Of a stretch of DNA of 64,000 nucleotides, positions 22,061 to 33,332 are shown one piece after another. The translations under genes were made by a program, and so were the position numbers. The stretch spans positions 186,001 to 250,000 of the forward strand of contig JANCIK010000001.1 of the NCBI GenBank assembly GCA_028532985.1, written 5' to 3'. Within the stretch, counting starts at the first letter, position 1, and the number at the start of each line of letters is the position of its first letter. Below the pieces are notes generated by a model. It made no database searches and was not told where the DNA came from. It worked only from the letters and a program-made list of their open reading frames with translations. Origin of the DNA: Stropharia rugosoannulata (taxonomy: Eukaryota; Basidiomycota; Agaricomycetes; Agaricales; Strophariaceae).

Positions 22061-24155
22061 TAGAAACTGTGTGGACATTTACATTACAGACTCTCAAGTG
22101 GTGGGTGTTTCCCGGACCCCTATCCGTGAAGTCGACGTTTTTGATCGGTTTTGATTCGGCGGCCACAAAGTACTTACTCCATTGTTGTCTCCACCATGCG
22201 ACTTTTCGACCTCCTTGCCATTTTGTATTACGTCCTTCTCAAACTGTCCACACCCCTTCTCACATCTACTTGTCCCCTCCTGCATGCACGTGATACTCGA
22301 TTGGCCCGGATGTAGTACATGGGTGCTCTTGAGTCTTGCGCCCGCAGATCACCTCTCCACCCATCAACCCAAAACTTTCCCGTGCTTACACACAGACTTT
22401 CCATTTGAACGCCACATGCCCCTCTCGGTTGCTCCCCACTCGGCCGTTGTTTGCATACATGCCTGTACCGTCCTATTCCACATCCCTTCCCAGGTTAATC
22501 AGTATGGCAGCAGGACATACCAACATCCCTGTGGTCCTTCCTCGAGCGTTTGCGAGTCTATTGCATGCCCTGTCCTATTACTCAGATTGTTCAATGCCAC
22601 CTGTTTCCCTACCATTGCCCATGACCTGAATCCCCACTTTGCTCCGTCCGGACTAATGAATTGATCCATGTCATGGGGAGGATTGACAACCGTAACCCGG
22701 TGCACTCTCTCATATGTTCTTTCATTGTCAAGCCAATTTTCTCACTTTATATAGTGTGAATCATGAAACTTCACTGCCTGGAACTACTGTCGACTAATCC
22801 TGGCTTTCCCCACAGCTCCATCCCTTGTTCCCAGGCCAGCACGCTTCTTAAGCGTGCCGGAAACAATGCCAAATGTGTTTTACATCACTTCTTGATAATA
22901 TCATGATTGTAACCAGTTCTTATTGATTCAGCACAGCCAAGAACCCAGATGCAAGATTATTCACGAGTCATATAAAGTCGATCATACACAAAGTTATCGA
23001 AATACTGCAAATAACACCCATGGCTTCTTTGCTCCCAGTGCCCAAAAATATACAAACCATTGTGCTCGGCTATGATCTCAATTCGACACTTCTTTCTGTA
23101 TTTTTTATGAGTATGTCGCACAAGAGACTTGGCTGCTGAACATTATTGACATCATGCAGACGTTTCGAAGCCTGGCATGCGTCCGGGTCCTCGCTTCTGG
23201 TTGTACGTGCTGCCCATAAACTTGTATGAAATGATAAAATTTCCGACTCGTGTGAGCTAGTTAGCCCAAAATACCCTCACACTGATACGCTGAAGCTCTC
23301 TATGAGCGCGTATGCGTGCGAGGCTGTTTCACACGGCTTCTAACCAACCCAAAACGACGCAGGACGAAGACGAAGATGAGACGCAAAATAAGACAAAAAG
23401 ACGAGGGAGTGTAAGCTGCAACGACAGCTTCGAACCACTCCTGGACGCGGGACGCAATGGGGATGCAAACTAGAACGCAAACGGATGCGCTAAGACGACG
23501 CAAAACGAGGGGGAAAACTATTCTATTCTTCTACTACCTACATCATAAGTATTTAAATATGTACATTAGTAATACAGCTAAATGGAACAAGAAAAGTCTA
23601 GAAAATGAAAGGAACTGTAAGAGAGTATTGTAAAAGGAAAGCCAAGATGATAAGAATGGAGGGGAGGTGGAGTGGCGTACAGTTACTCCGAATGTGCATA
23701 TGAGGCACGTTGTGGCACGTGGCTGTGCGTCGTGAGAATCGGACTTGATGCGTGCGGTTTCCGTGAGCGTAGATGGGCACGGCTCATCAACACATATATA
23801 AAGTGTACGATGCAAGCTATATGTAGGTAAGGGTACAATCATAGAATGCCAGGATGATGTGCCATAAAAGTAATCAGGCCCCGTCGTGCACACATGCACA
23901 AGTTGGGTCTGACAGAAGATTCACAAATGTATACGCGTAAGGAGACAGGGGAAATGTTCGTGCTGATGTGCATGTGATGATGTCAATGACGTAGGCGTGA
24001 GCTGTAGCCTAGTTGACAATACAAACTTGCTGTGAGCCTGCGGAGCCTTTCTAGACGCCGATTGAACTGCATAGAGTATATGTTTCCGTTTTCAAAGCAA
24101 TGGAGCCAATGTAGAGCCAAATAGCTTGCAATTATTGGTACATGATTGATTTATC
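22061..24155. other. Pyrimidine-rich stretch then no supported gene
   Basis: 22150-22690 is C+T-rich on the plus strand. 22700-24155 has no recognisable coding sequence on either strand. Confidence 0.4.
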
Positions 24156-24160
24156 TATTA

Positions 24161-24623
24161 CTATACTTGTTCCTTTCCGAAGTTACCTCCTGAGTCATCA
24201 TTACCACGTGTGGCAGAATGCACGGAGACGTCTGGGGTTGCTTGATGATGAAATTGCAGGGTCGACATAGGTAGTGTATTTTCCACAACAGTAGAGCCCG
24301 GACTAGGGGACAGACTGATTTGGGCAATCATGAGTGTTGGTGCCAGAGCCTGTTCCATAGCGTGTTATTTGCTACGTTTCTGACATAAATCAAGCAGAAC
24401 TTACAGACATAACAAAGGTACATGCAGTGACATACTCATCGACGGCTTCTGAGACTAATACATCAATGCCTTTGATGTTTAATATGTCGAATGTGACATT
24501 GAGCACGGATGCAAGTGAATATACGACTGATAATTTAACTGCAAAATAAATAATAAACAAGTGTAGGGTTCCAAAAATCACCTGCCAAGATCTGCTGCTC
24601 AATTTCAACACTAGATCGAACAC
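24161..24623 (-). pseudogene. 7-TM-like membrane protein fragment (copy C)
   Basis: Two minus-strand exons. The first reads KLSVVYSLASVLNVTFDI and on to DEYVTACTFVMS, ending at a GTAAGT donor after 24405. The second, from 24349, reads ALAPTLMIAQISLSPSPGST and ends at the stop at 24161. These correspond to the last helix and cytoplasmic tail of copies A and B. This copy has no premature stop in the tail, but I find no upstream helices, so it is a 3' remnant. Confidence 0.55.
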
Positions 24624-24994
24624 TGTCTTTGTCTAATAATTCAAGTAGAATTACTCAACAATAGTTCAATGAGGAGTAAAATGCGACATACCCTGATCAA
24701 TATCTGTATCCGAAAGCTCAAGGTTGATCTCTAGACTATCCAGTGATTGATTTGAACGAGGATGCCACCTTCAAATGACATCACCGGGTATCTCGTTACG
24801 CATTACTGTTATGCAAATTAAAAAATCACATTATTTTCGTCGAAAATTGAGATGATGGTTGGTGCTTACTGAGATACAAGGTGTGATCTTGTAACCTTGC
24901 TCCCACGCCATCAGAAACATTGTGACACTATGGTAAGTGCATATTAACCTGATATAAGTATTTATTATTTTCAACTCCGATTGTATCCAGCTAG

Positions 24995-25349
24995 TTAGCA
25001 GTAGTTGCCGGCCGTGACACAGCCGAACGCCATAGGCAACAATATTGCGCGCGCAAATTTGTGAAATTTCTGCGCGCATCATTGAAATTTCCGCGGGGCA
25101 AAAATAAGTCTGCGGAGGCAAATTTTGACACATTTTCTGTGCGGGAAGTGTTTTTATCTTCCGCGCGCAGAAATTTGACACCACATAAACTGCGCGGGCA
25201 TTTGAAACTTTCGCGCAAGAGTTAAAAGTTGGCGGGCAAGTACTTAAAAACTGCGCGCATGAATATTTCTGCGCGCACAGCTATAATTTCCGCGGGCTTG
25301 AAAATGGTACATAAAATCTGCGCGGAATAAAAGTACACATGGACTGCCA
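24995..25349. mobile_element. Truncated TA-type inverted-repeat element
   Basis: The right end reads TGGACTGCCA followed by TA (25350-25351). Its complement, TGGCAGTCCATGTGTACTTT, resembles the TGGCGGTCCGTTTGCACTTT end of 7801-8714. Inside are many CTGCGCGCA and GCGGGC words, the subterminal-repeat design of this family. No matching left end is seen, so the copy is truncated. Confidence 0.6.
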
Positions 25350-25351
25350 TA

Positions 25352-25534
25352 GTGCTTTTATGAGCCATATATTGCCCCGCAGAATATATAAATGCCCCGC
25401 GGAATTTCTAAATGCCCCGCAGAAATTTGAAGTGCCCCGCAGGAGTTGAAATTCCGCGCGCGCAGAAATGCGGTACCTGAAATCTGCGCGGGGTGAGTTT
25501 TTCGAGTCAAATACATGTTTTTTGTCCAAAAGCA
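25352..25534. repeat. GCCCCGCAGAA-rich repeat stretch
   Basis: Repeats TGCCCCGC(A/G)GAA four to five times. It ends with GAAATCTGCGCGG, matching AAAATCTGCGCGG in the preceding fragment in direct orientation. Probably another decayed arm of the same element family. Confidence 0.5.
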
Positions 25535-25536
25535 TA

Positions 25537-26868
25537 TGGGCGTCCGTTTGCACATTTAATATCACATAAGAAATCAGAGATTTTCTTTGCCCTATATTCG
25601 TTAGTCTGGTCCGCATTATTGAATAAATGGTGCGCATTTCAAAGTTTGTAATGCGCATCACTCAAAGACGGTCCGCATTTCAAAATGTGCAATGCACATA
25701 AAGCAAATATGGTCCGCATTTCAAAATGTGTAGTGCGCACAACTCATTGAATAGCCCGCAAATGTGGGAATGATGCGCATTACAATGTGCCAACGCCGCA
25801 TTTCAAAGAAAATCATTAAAGGCCGCAACATTGAGCACTATGCCGTTTTATGCCGAGAGCGGCATCTCGCCGAATTCGGATCAATGGCGAGCAAACGGCA
25901 CTGATGGCAGATCTACTCCGCTAGCATGCAATGTCCCACGGGTCTATTGAGACAGGGACTGTATGTAGGCTTTCAATAGTACATTAAGTACCCCTTCAGT
26001 TTAATTTTAAAGTAATGGTGATTTATGTTTTCTGGGGTAGAAGCCAAGTTAATCGAGGGTACTAGGCCTCCGGGTCCAGGTACAGACCCTAGTACAGACG
26101 GTGCTTGTATCTAATGACAGTATTAAGTACTCCTCTATCTATTCCTGTGTACTTGTAAAATATTGGTCTTATGCCACTCAGCTGGAGACAAATAATGCTC
26201 ACAGATGACTAGCATGTTAGAGCACCCCGGATAAGTGGATCTCTTGAAAGAGTCAATGCACCTGCACTTCATGCAAATCCGTGGGAACATGTGAACATCT
26301 GTGTAATTGTGTTCATATGTCCGCAGTGAGGAACCAATATTATATATAAATTGAATAGTAGGTACTTTAGACGTCTGGCTAACTAATAGTAGGGTCTGAT
26401 AGAGGACCCCTGCACTGTGGACATGTAGGAGAACACTTGACGCAGGTTCACTAAGTACAAATCCGTGGGTACATGCTAAGTAGGCGGAGTTGATGCAGTG
26501 GGCTAGCAATTGATCCGATGTCGGCCAGATGCCGTGACACGGCACCCTACGGCATCGACAATATGCGTTGCGGGCTTAATGCTTTCGTTTAAAATGCGGC
26601 ATGCGTACATTGACTTTTGATAATAATGTGCGCTTATTTCAATTGTGCGGACCATTTATTAAGTTATGCGCACCAAAATCTTAACAATGCGCACAGTTTT
26701 TAATTGTGCGCACTAAATCTTCAGTTGTGCGGACCGTTTTAATAAGTGTGCGCATTGTGTAATTTATTGCGGGTGTTGAAGTCAATGAAATGCGGCATAA
26801 TTTGATTTGTAATGCGCCTTAGGCACGTTTTTTTTAAATGTGATAATAAATGTGCAAACGGACGCCCA
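25537..26868. mobile_element. TA-flanked inverted-repeat element, non-autonomous, 1332 bp
   Basis: The left end TGGGCGTCCGTTTGCACATT is inverted at the right end (to 26868), with TA on both sides (25535-25536, 26869-26870). Imperfect inverted homology runs some 350 bp inward, including CGGCATCTCGCCGAATTCGG on the left against a similar complement on the right. The arms hold a dozen or more GTCCGCA and TGCGCA words spaced 20-40 bp apart, likely transposase-binding repeats. No transposase is encoded. It shares ends and interior with 7801-8714. Confidence 0.85.
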
Positions 26869-27104
26869 TAGAGGACTAGGATTTGGACGCGCCGTGCTCT
26901 AAAACAAAATTGACCTGGTACCTCTATACCCATTCCTTTGACAACTAGCCCTAACTAAGGCGAAGTACTAGTAAGAGCCTTAGGCTATTTATAATGCACG
27001 GGATCTTCCACTTAGATGCTCTGCACTGCAGTGCAGCGCAATGCTCAGCAAGGGTCATTCATTCTCCTTCTCTCCCCCACCACATCCTAGAACCAACAGG
27101 ACCT

Positions 27105-27602
27105 ATGCTGAACCTACGCAAGAAGATACTCGCTCCCACTCGGACATTGAGGAAGAACCTGAACAGTCTTTTCGGGCAGGGCAGGTATAAGCCGCACATA
27201 TCCGAGTCACTCGTGCGCTCTGGCCTAGTTCTTGCAGCTCCACTGCGAGCGATAGATATCCCCATACCAACTCGCGCTCCCAACACACTGTCGCTCGCCC
27301 CGGACATGAACAACGCCAAAGCGTCGCTGCGGGTCATGGCGGCTGCAGGGGACGGCGTCATGGGTGTGCCTTGGGTGAAAGGCGCAGCGGGGATTGCGCT
27401 CGAGATCGTCAATGCCTTGGATGTGAGTGCCAAGTCTCTGTACATCTGAATCACCTATGAATATATTAATACAGGCTGCACGAACGAATAAAGAAATGTG
27501 CGAAGACCTTGCCATACGAATAACCCGGATTCTGATCGTTATTCACGAGAATACGCGTGACGGGCATATTTACCAGTCATCCAAGGTCGATGACTTCACG
27601 AG
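27105..27602 (+). pseudogene. MLKL-N-terminal-like domain gene (copy 2), 5' part
   Basis: Exon 1 is 27105-27422 (MLNLRKK to IVNALD). A 52-nt GT-AG intron follows, then exon 2 is 27475-27602 (AARTNKEMCEDLAIRITRIL to KVDDFTR), ending at GTAAGT in the same phase as copy 1. The motifs SLVRSGLVLAAPLR and GVPWVKGAAGIALEIVNALD match the other copies. No third exon is recognisable before copy 3 begins, so the gene is truncated, probably by tandem duplication with copy 3. Confidence 0.6.
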
Positions 27603-27839
27603 GTAAGTTGGTTGTTTAAGCAATGATCTGTATCCGTACAGATCAGATTCTTTCCGGAGAGGGAGCAAACGTACCGACGACATCTGACTATATCTGACTT
27701 GCAGATTTTGTCGGTTTTCGTCGGATTTGCTCGGAAGCCGTTTTCACTGGGCTTGAAGCTTGATGCAGATGATTGGTGTATAATTAACCCAGGAATTAAA
27801 TATATATGGGTAGCCGGGCGCGGGAAACCCAAGACAAAG

Positions 27840-28440
27840 TTAATTGAAGCTCAGGAGAATGGCCAATACATGCCGCGCATATCCGAGGCTCTCGTACGGT
27901 CTGGGCTTATAATGGGCGCGTCTTTACGGGAGACGACGATGGCAATCGTCACTCCGGCTCCTGAAGCGATACCTACCACGCTTGATGTTAACAATGCAAA
28001 GACTTCGCTCCGCGTCATGGCCGCAATCGGAGACAGTGTGATGGGTGTGCCATGGGTGAAGGGTGCTGCTAGCATTGCGCTGGAGATTGTCAATACTTTG
28101 GATGTGATTAATACACTTATTCAGGACTGACAATGTTACTGATATACTACTATTCGGACAGCAAGGACGAACAAGGAGACATGCAAGAAGCTTACATTCA
28201 GGATAACACAGATTCTGATTATCGTTAATGAGAACACTCGGGATGGGCATGTCTACCAGGACTCCAGCGTCGTTGATTTACGACGGTATGTCGCCCGGAT
28301 TTTTACAATTCTTTCTCTCAAATTCTCTCAGAAATTTGCTATCAATTCTGGATATAGTAAAACCGCTGGGCGGAGGCCATCAAGCAGCAACTATCCGACT
28401 GTGACCAGCTGCTTAATGAGGCTCGTAATATGTTCCTGGT
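27840..28440 (+). pseudogene. MLKL-N-terminal-like domain gene (copy 3)
   Basis: An N-terminally truncated exon reads EAQENGQYMPRISEALVRSG to IVNTLD, ending at a GT donor at 28104. The next exon encodes ARTNKETCKKLTFRITQIL but its acceptor (GACAG, then CAAGGACG) is one base short of the frame kept in copies 1 and 2. The last segment encodes RWAEAIKQQLSDCDQLLNEA. Homology ends near 28440 and no effector domain follows. Broken tandem paralog of copy 2. Confidence 0.6.
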
Positions 28441-28739
28441 ATGCTCATCTCACTGCCTTGTACAGCCTGTAGAGCGGTGCACTTGGATCTTGCCAGGACC
28501 CGGCATGCGAACGATTTTGGCAGTGACCCATGTCATACTCGGGTATCGGATCCGCATAGCTTTTTTTGAGTGAGTGATAACACTATAAAGAGATTCTTGG
28601 GGTATGATAATAGTCCCCACTACGCGCATGTACAGATTGAATTCCAACAATTTATTTTCCAAATTATGGTTCCCGTCTACCAGCCATCGGTATGCATAAC
28701 CGCAATTATTTACGAAAATAGCCCGCTACCTTTGCCTAT

Positions 28740-30540
28740 TTGATGGTTTGAGTACTACTTTTCAGTATTCTGCGGCCTGCCCTTCTTCCGTTGTTTCCAC
28801 CAACGTGGTGCCCCCTCCTGCTCAGATCGTGGGAGGGATTTATGTAATAGTACATCCACCTGACACGTCGGAGCCGCTCCGCCCCTTGGGGAACCTCGAC
28901 TCCTGCTTTGTTCCATCGTCTCTCATTCTATGCAATACCCTCAACGGCTGCCCTCGTACCGGTCCATACTAAATCGAAGCAAGCTTGGAAGTTTGTCAAT
29001 TATTACCCACCGTACTACCAGCCTTCTTGCGCACTGCGCTTCCGCGTCATACCCTCGCGATACCGTCAACGTTGCCTTGGTCTGACAGGGCCTCCCTTCT
29101 CCAGCGCCTGTTACCTGTCTGAATGTACGCTGGTCAATGTACGCTGGCCCCGCATGTCCTCTAACATAAAATAACCAGGTCCTGCCCCTCCCCTGCTCAC
29201 CTTGTGGTACTACCATCGTCGTCCACCTACTGGTGAGGCTCGTTCCACTAGTCGCATCCTTCCCTTGGTTTCTTCGGTCTCTTTTTGTCCGCTGGCGGGG
29301 TGCCCTAGGCCTTATCCATGTATAACTTTTGCAGGTCTCGTGAGCCGCGGCTTTGCATAGATGTACCTATAATCACCTCAGGCGTTCCTTCTCGCGAATG
29401 TGCCACGTCTACTATCTTGTTCTTCTTTCTGCAATTCGTCCCTTCGTCGCTTACATGGCGTGCACTCCCATCTTCTGTGGTTTAGCTCATCGCTCGCCCC
29501 CCGTCTCTTCCTTGGCACTCCGGTGTCGTGCATCTGACTTGGGTCTTGATCTTGTCGCTCGCCCCCCTTCTTCGCCCCGTCCCGCCTTACGCATTTTTCA
29601 GCCCTTTCCTCGGCGGTCCAGCATCTATGATAACACAACGTCACCGTTCTACTATCTTGCCCATCCTGGAAGTTTTTATTGCGTGCTGTCGCCTCCTTTA
29701 TACAAGTTTTGGCCGTCCAGTCCGATCTCGCGTGCCTCTCCTCGGTTAATGTTAATGATGTCCCTGTGTCTCCCTGCTTTCCTCCCAAGGGCATACTGTG
29801 CACTCGAGCACCCCACGCCTGGTACAGACTTTCTTCAGGCCCGTTCGGCGTCTCCTGCCCGCCGTTCTGATGTGTTTGTTGTGCAACGCTGCTGCCCCGC
29901 AACCCTATTCTGCATTTGCTCCAGTCAGGTTCAATGCGGCTTACCCCCCGTCATAGTTGGTGGCCTTGATTTTGGTTTACTAAACACGCGTCGTCCCCCA
30001 GACGTCAATCCTTCAATCCTCCACCATTTGCCACGTTTCAGTCACGCGTGTACCATGCTCAGTCTCATGAGCTGCGTCACCCTTAGCTCCATTATTTCGC
30101 TTCTGCAATGCTCTCTTGTTCACCTGCGGTCTTTTTCTGACTCATTCTCGTTCCTTTGGTGAGTCCCTCCTCACTTTGCGATTGGTTTTATGATAACGAC
30201 TTCTTTTTGATCCCATTATCGCAGCTCTAGGTCTTGATAACACGGACGTGCTCTCCATCTCGTGTCTCCCAACAGCCGGGGTGCCGGCGGTAGATTAGTT
30301 GTATGCGTTTGTATTCGATCACCTCACTACCGGGGTTGCAAAATCTTGCTTTATGTGTATAGCCTTCAATGTAAGTGGCTCTGTTTCTTCCGGAGCACAA
30401 TGCCATTTCTTCACTCGGACTTCGTCGGACACGAAATAATATAAGCTGACCAGAAATAAAGTTCATTACACATTCACATGACTGCACATATCGGAGATGC
30501 AAGACAAGATACATCCATTCGCGGGGAGCTGCAGGGCATA
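28740..30540. other. Long pyrimidine-rich stretch
   Basis: C+T-biased plus strand to about 30190, open for up to 269 codons without any domain, consistent splicing or repeats. I do not call a gene. 30190-30540 shows nothing. Confidence 0.45.
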
Positions 30541-30562
30541 TATAGACAAGATATTAGGATAA

Positions 30563-32001
30563 TTATTCGACGGCCAGCACCGCTCCACCACCACCTATCT
30601 TACCGGACAAGCAGACCCCATTTAACCTATTCAGACGGGAAAAAAGAGTAGTAAGGTATATTTCGTGCTCCATCCGGGTACACGGGTCGGCATCAAGTCT
30701 GAACCTTCGCTGGTCCTCGATTGGAATGAATGCTACGTTCAGGTTTACGGTGAACGGAAGACAGGTGGCGGGATCTGGTACGCGCCGCGATAGGATACCG
30801 CTTGCTTCGAGATATGTGATAAGATGCGCCTCGTCAGTTCGTTCATGGAAAAGACGCAGTGCAGCCTCTGTGTTGCTAGCATGAGTTGCGTTGAAATGAA
30901 AATTTACCCAGAACTCGAGTGTGATATATAGTCCGTCTTGGGGATGGCGAGGCAGTAGTGGTGTCAAGTATGCGAAAAGTGGGGCCGTACCTGTGGGGTC
31001 GCTTATTCCGACGGTCTGGTCTAAACGTAGACTGAGATGTGTCATATGCCTTAGGTAGTTGTAATCTAAGGAATTTGGGCAATCACGTAGCCCTTCGATG
31101 ATCCATGATTGATTTTTTTAAAATTTTAATCAGCATATGCCAGTTGCAAACGGCGCAGCTCACCATTAGTGAATGCGATGGATAATGACGTCAGGTGCGG
31201 AGACTGTCCCAGGTACTTCAGGTCCCGTATCAGAGTACCGCCCACAGTGTCATGCTTGTGCATAATATTAAGCTCTTTCAGATAATGAGGAGGGTGTTCT
31301 TGGGATAATATGCGAACTATATCGGTGTCGCTGTCGTAAGTCAGTGATCGGAGGTTCCAAAGCGGGGTAAGAGACTCCGTATTCAGCCGTGCAGGTGGGG
31401 TACACACTATCGCGAGCGACGCTGTGTGGCAGAGTAGTGCCTGTTTGAACGACAGACTCGAAAGACTATGCGAATCGAACAGGTACAATGGGATGTCTGT
31501 TATGCGATAGACAATTAAGCATGATAGGCTTGGATGCATACAGGCCCCGTGTAACGCCTCCATGAGCTCTGGCGTGAGGGTGGCAAACGAAAATGGACGT
31601 CCCATAGTGGTTAGATGTAGCATGCGATCATGCCTAGACCGTGTATTGAATACAGCATTGAGTATGGAACTCAACAACGGTATAAGGCGCGTTGGTACCC
31701 CTTCTCCTCCAAAGACGACCTTCACCCCGCGTACGTGCCGCGCGACGCTGTCTTCAGCGGACCATACGGGCGCCGCAATAATATTCGCTAGTCTGACCAG
31801 CTTGTCCATGATGCGATTGCCCAAGTTTTTTCTATGCGCCCAGATAGTACAGTCGGCGAAGCGTTGATTGTTTACGGCGTTGCGCAAGGAGCGGGACAGA
31901 ATGGATATGTCGGACATATCCTTTGCCTTGAACACCCTTCCGTCACCTTTGACTGACTCCATGAGGATGTCTTCGACCAATTCAAGGGGGAGAATAGGCA
32001 T
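30563..32001 (-). CDS. F-box protein, two exons
   Basis: Exon 1 is 32001-31164 and exon 2 is 31092-30563, joined by a 71-nt GTGAGC...AAG intron, giving 455 residues. The N-terminus MPILPLELVEDILMESV is an F-box core (LPxELxxxIL), which would bind Skp1 in an SCF ubiquitin ligase. The rest is a long, LRR-like but irregular substrate region. The junction FTNG-LRDCPNSLDYNYL aligns exactly, with the same phase-1 intron, to the paralogs at 37.5, 40 and 60 kb. A stop inside the intron makes unspliced reading end at 31126. Start is the first ATG, followed at once by the F-box. Looks intact. Confidence 0.8.
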
Positions 32002-32049
32002 TTCAGGGCTAGAAAAGGATCACTAAAGATTCTGTTTGAAAAACAGGGA

Positions 32050-33320
32050 GATGCCACGCTGAAGCAGCATGGTTCAGCATGTATGCGGGGCTGCGGGCAT
32101 CACTTAAGCGTGGGTAGGTATTATTTGGGTATTATGTACCTAAGATCATGCACACCTGTGACAGTCTTTTTTCGACCATGACGCCAACATGACGCATGAT
32201 GTTGACATGCTGTTCCGTCTTACTTTGATTACAATTGTTCTTTGATTCGACCGCGTTAACCAAACGATTCTGACTGCTACATGGACTGACTTTGTGGCTT
32301 GGGTTGGGCACTTCAGTTTCAGGAGCGCTGCTGGGCCGGTGGGGAGGAATATCTTGGAGTCCCTGATGAGAAAACTGCATGGGTAAGTCGCTCACGGCTT
32401 TCTTACGTGCATAAACAGACATCTAAATCCTATGTCCGGCGGCGAGTTACTTCTAAGCTCCCAGTTCCCTTCCAAGTCCCGCCATGTCACGGCTCCCTTG
32501 CCATGTCCCGCCTTTCCATTGAACATTGCCCCTTCGCCCTTTCGCATATAGCATAAAAGATTCCCATTATAAACGGAACGTCATATATCTTCCCTATCCC
32601 CAGCACGCGACTCCACTGATTCCCATGCACATCGCGCCTTGCAACGCGTCAATCGCTACGTGTCGTCCCTCTCTAGCTGTCATCATTTGCTCCCAGGCCA
32701 ATCACCGATGTCAGAAAGCCCGCTCCTCATTTTTGGCTTCACGCCGCTCTCCGGCTCGCGCACCCTCTGCGCTCGCGTTGCTCACTACCTCAGCAATATA
32801 TTGGCTCATTATGCCGCATCCCGGCCCCTTACAAAATATTGGTTCACGGTACAAGGACGACGAAAGCCTCGATAGTGTGGGTGGCACAGCCGCTCACCGG
32901 TGAGATGCACCCTTGGAAGGCCGCGTGGCGCTAAATGGTGGAGACTCTACAGGCTAACTATAAATGAGTCCAGCTTAGCCAATTTGAGTCCAGCTGACTC
33001 CTAAAAGGAGACACATCACCACACTAAATTTTCAACGCTACAGTGATAATTTTTCTTGCGACGATGAAGTCTCTGGAGACATGGGTATGGAAATCAACTT
33101 AACAAAATGTAGACAATGGTACATAGTACATGTAGTACAGTCTGTTACAATGGTATTTTTATAATATGTCGTTCAGCAATCCAACATGTGCATAGTAATG
33201 GTTCGTATGTTATCCAATACGCCTTTCCGTCCGCTTTAACGTAGTTGTATAGTAATATGCTCGTGTACTCGTGAATGTATGCAAGTGCCACCGTACCTCG
33301 GAGTCTTCCCAGGGCATGTT
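32050..33320. other. No supported gene; pyrimidine-rich 32430-32900
   Basis: The C+T-biased part has frames without domains. The rest is AT-rich and without features I can support. Confidence 0.4.
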
Positions 33321-33332
33321 ATTTGATATCAA

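Noticed and set aside
18144..22130. Short similarity between 18150-18210 and 22070-22130 as a dispersed gene exon
   Set aside because: About 60 bp of imperfect match (AAGTGGTGGG...CCGTGAAGTC) with no wider alignment; too weak to call a repeat family or gene.
24995..26868. One large composite transposon covering the whole GCGCA-rich stretch
   Set aside because: The element at 25537-26868 has its own complete inverted ends and TA flanks; the left part has a separate end at 25349, so they are neighbours or nested insertions.
29353..30162. 269-codon open frame on the plus strand
   Set aside because: It is the C+T-biased island read in one phase: serine-, leucine- and proline-rich, no domain, and equally open on other frames.
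31126..31163. GC-AG intron or broken donor in the F-box gene at 30.6-32.0 kb
   Set aside because: A canonical GTGAGC donor at 31163 gives the right phase and aligns with the paralogs, so no unusual splice is needed.
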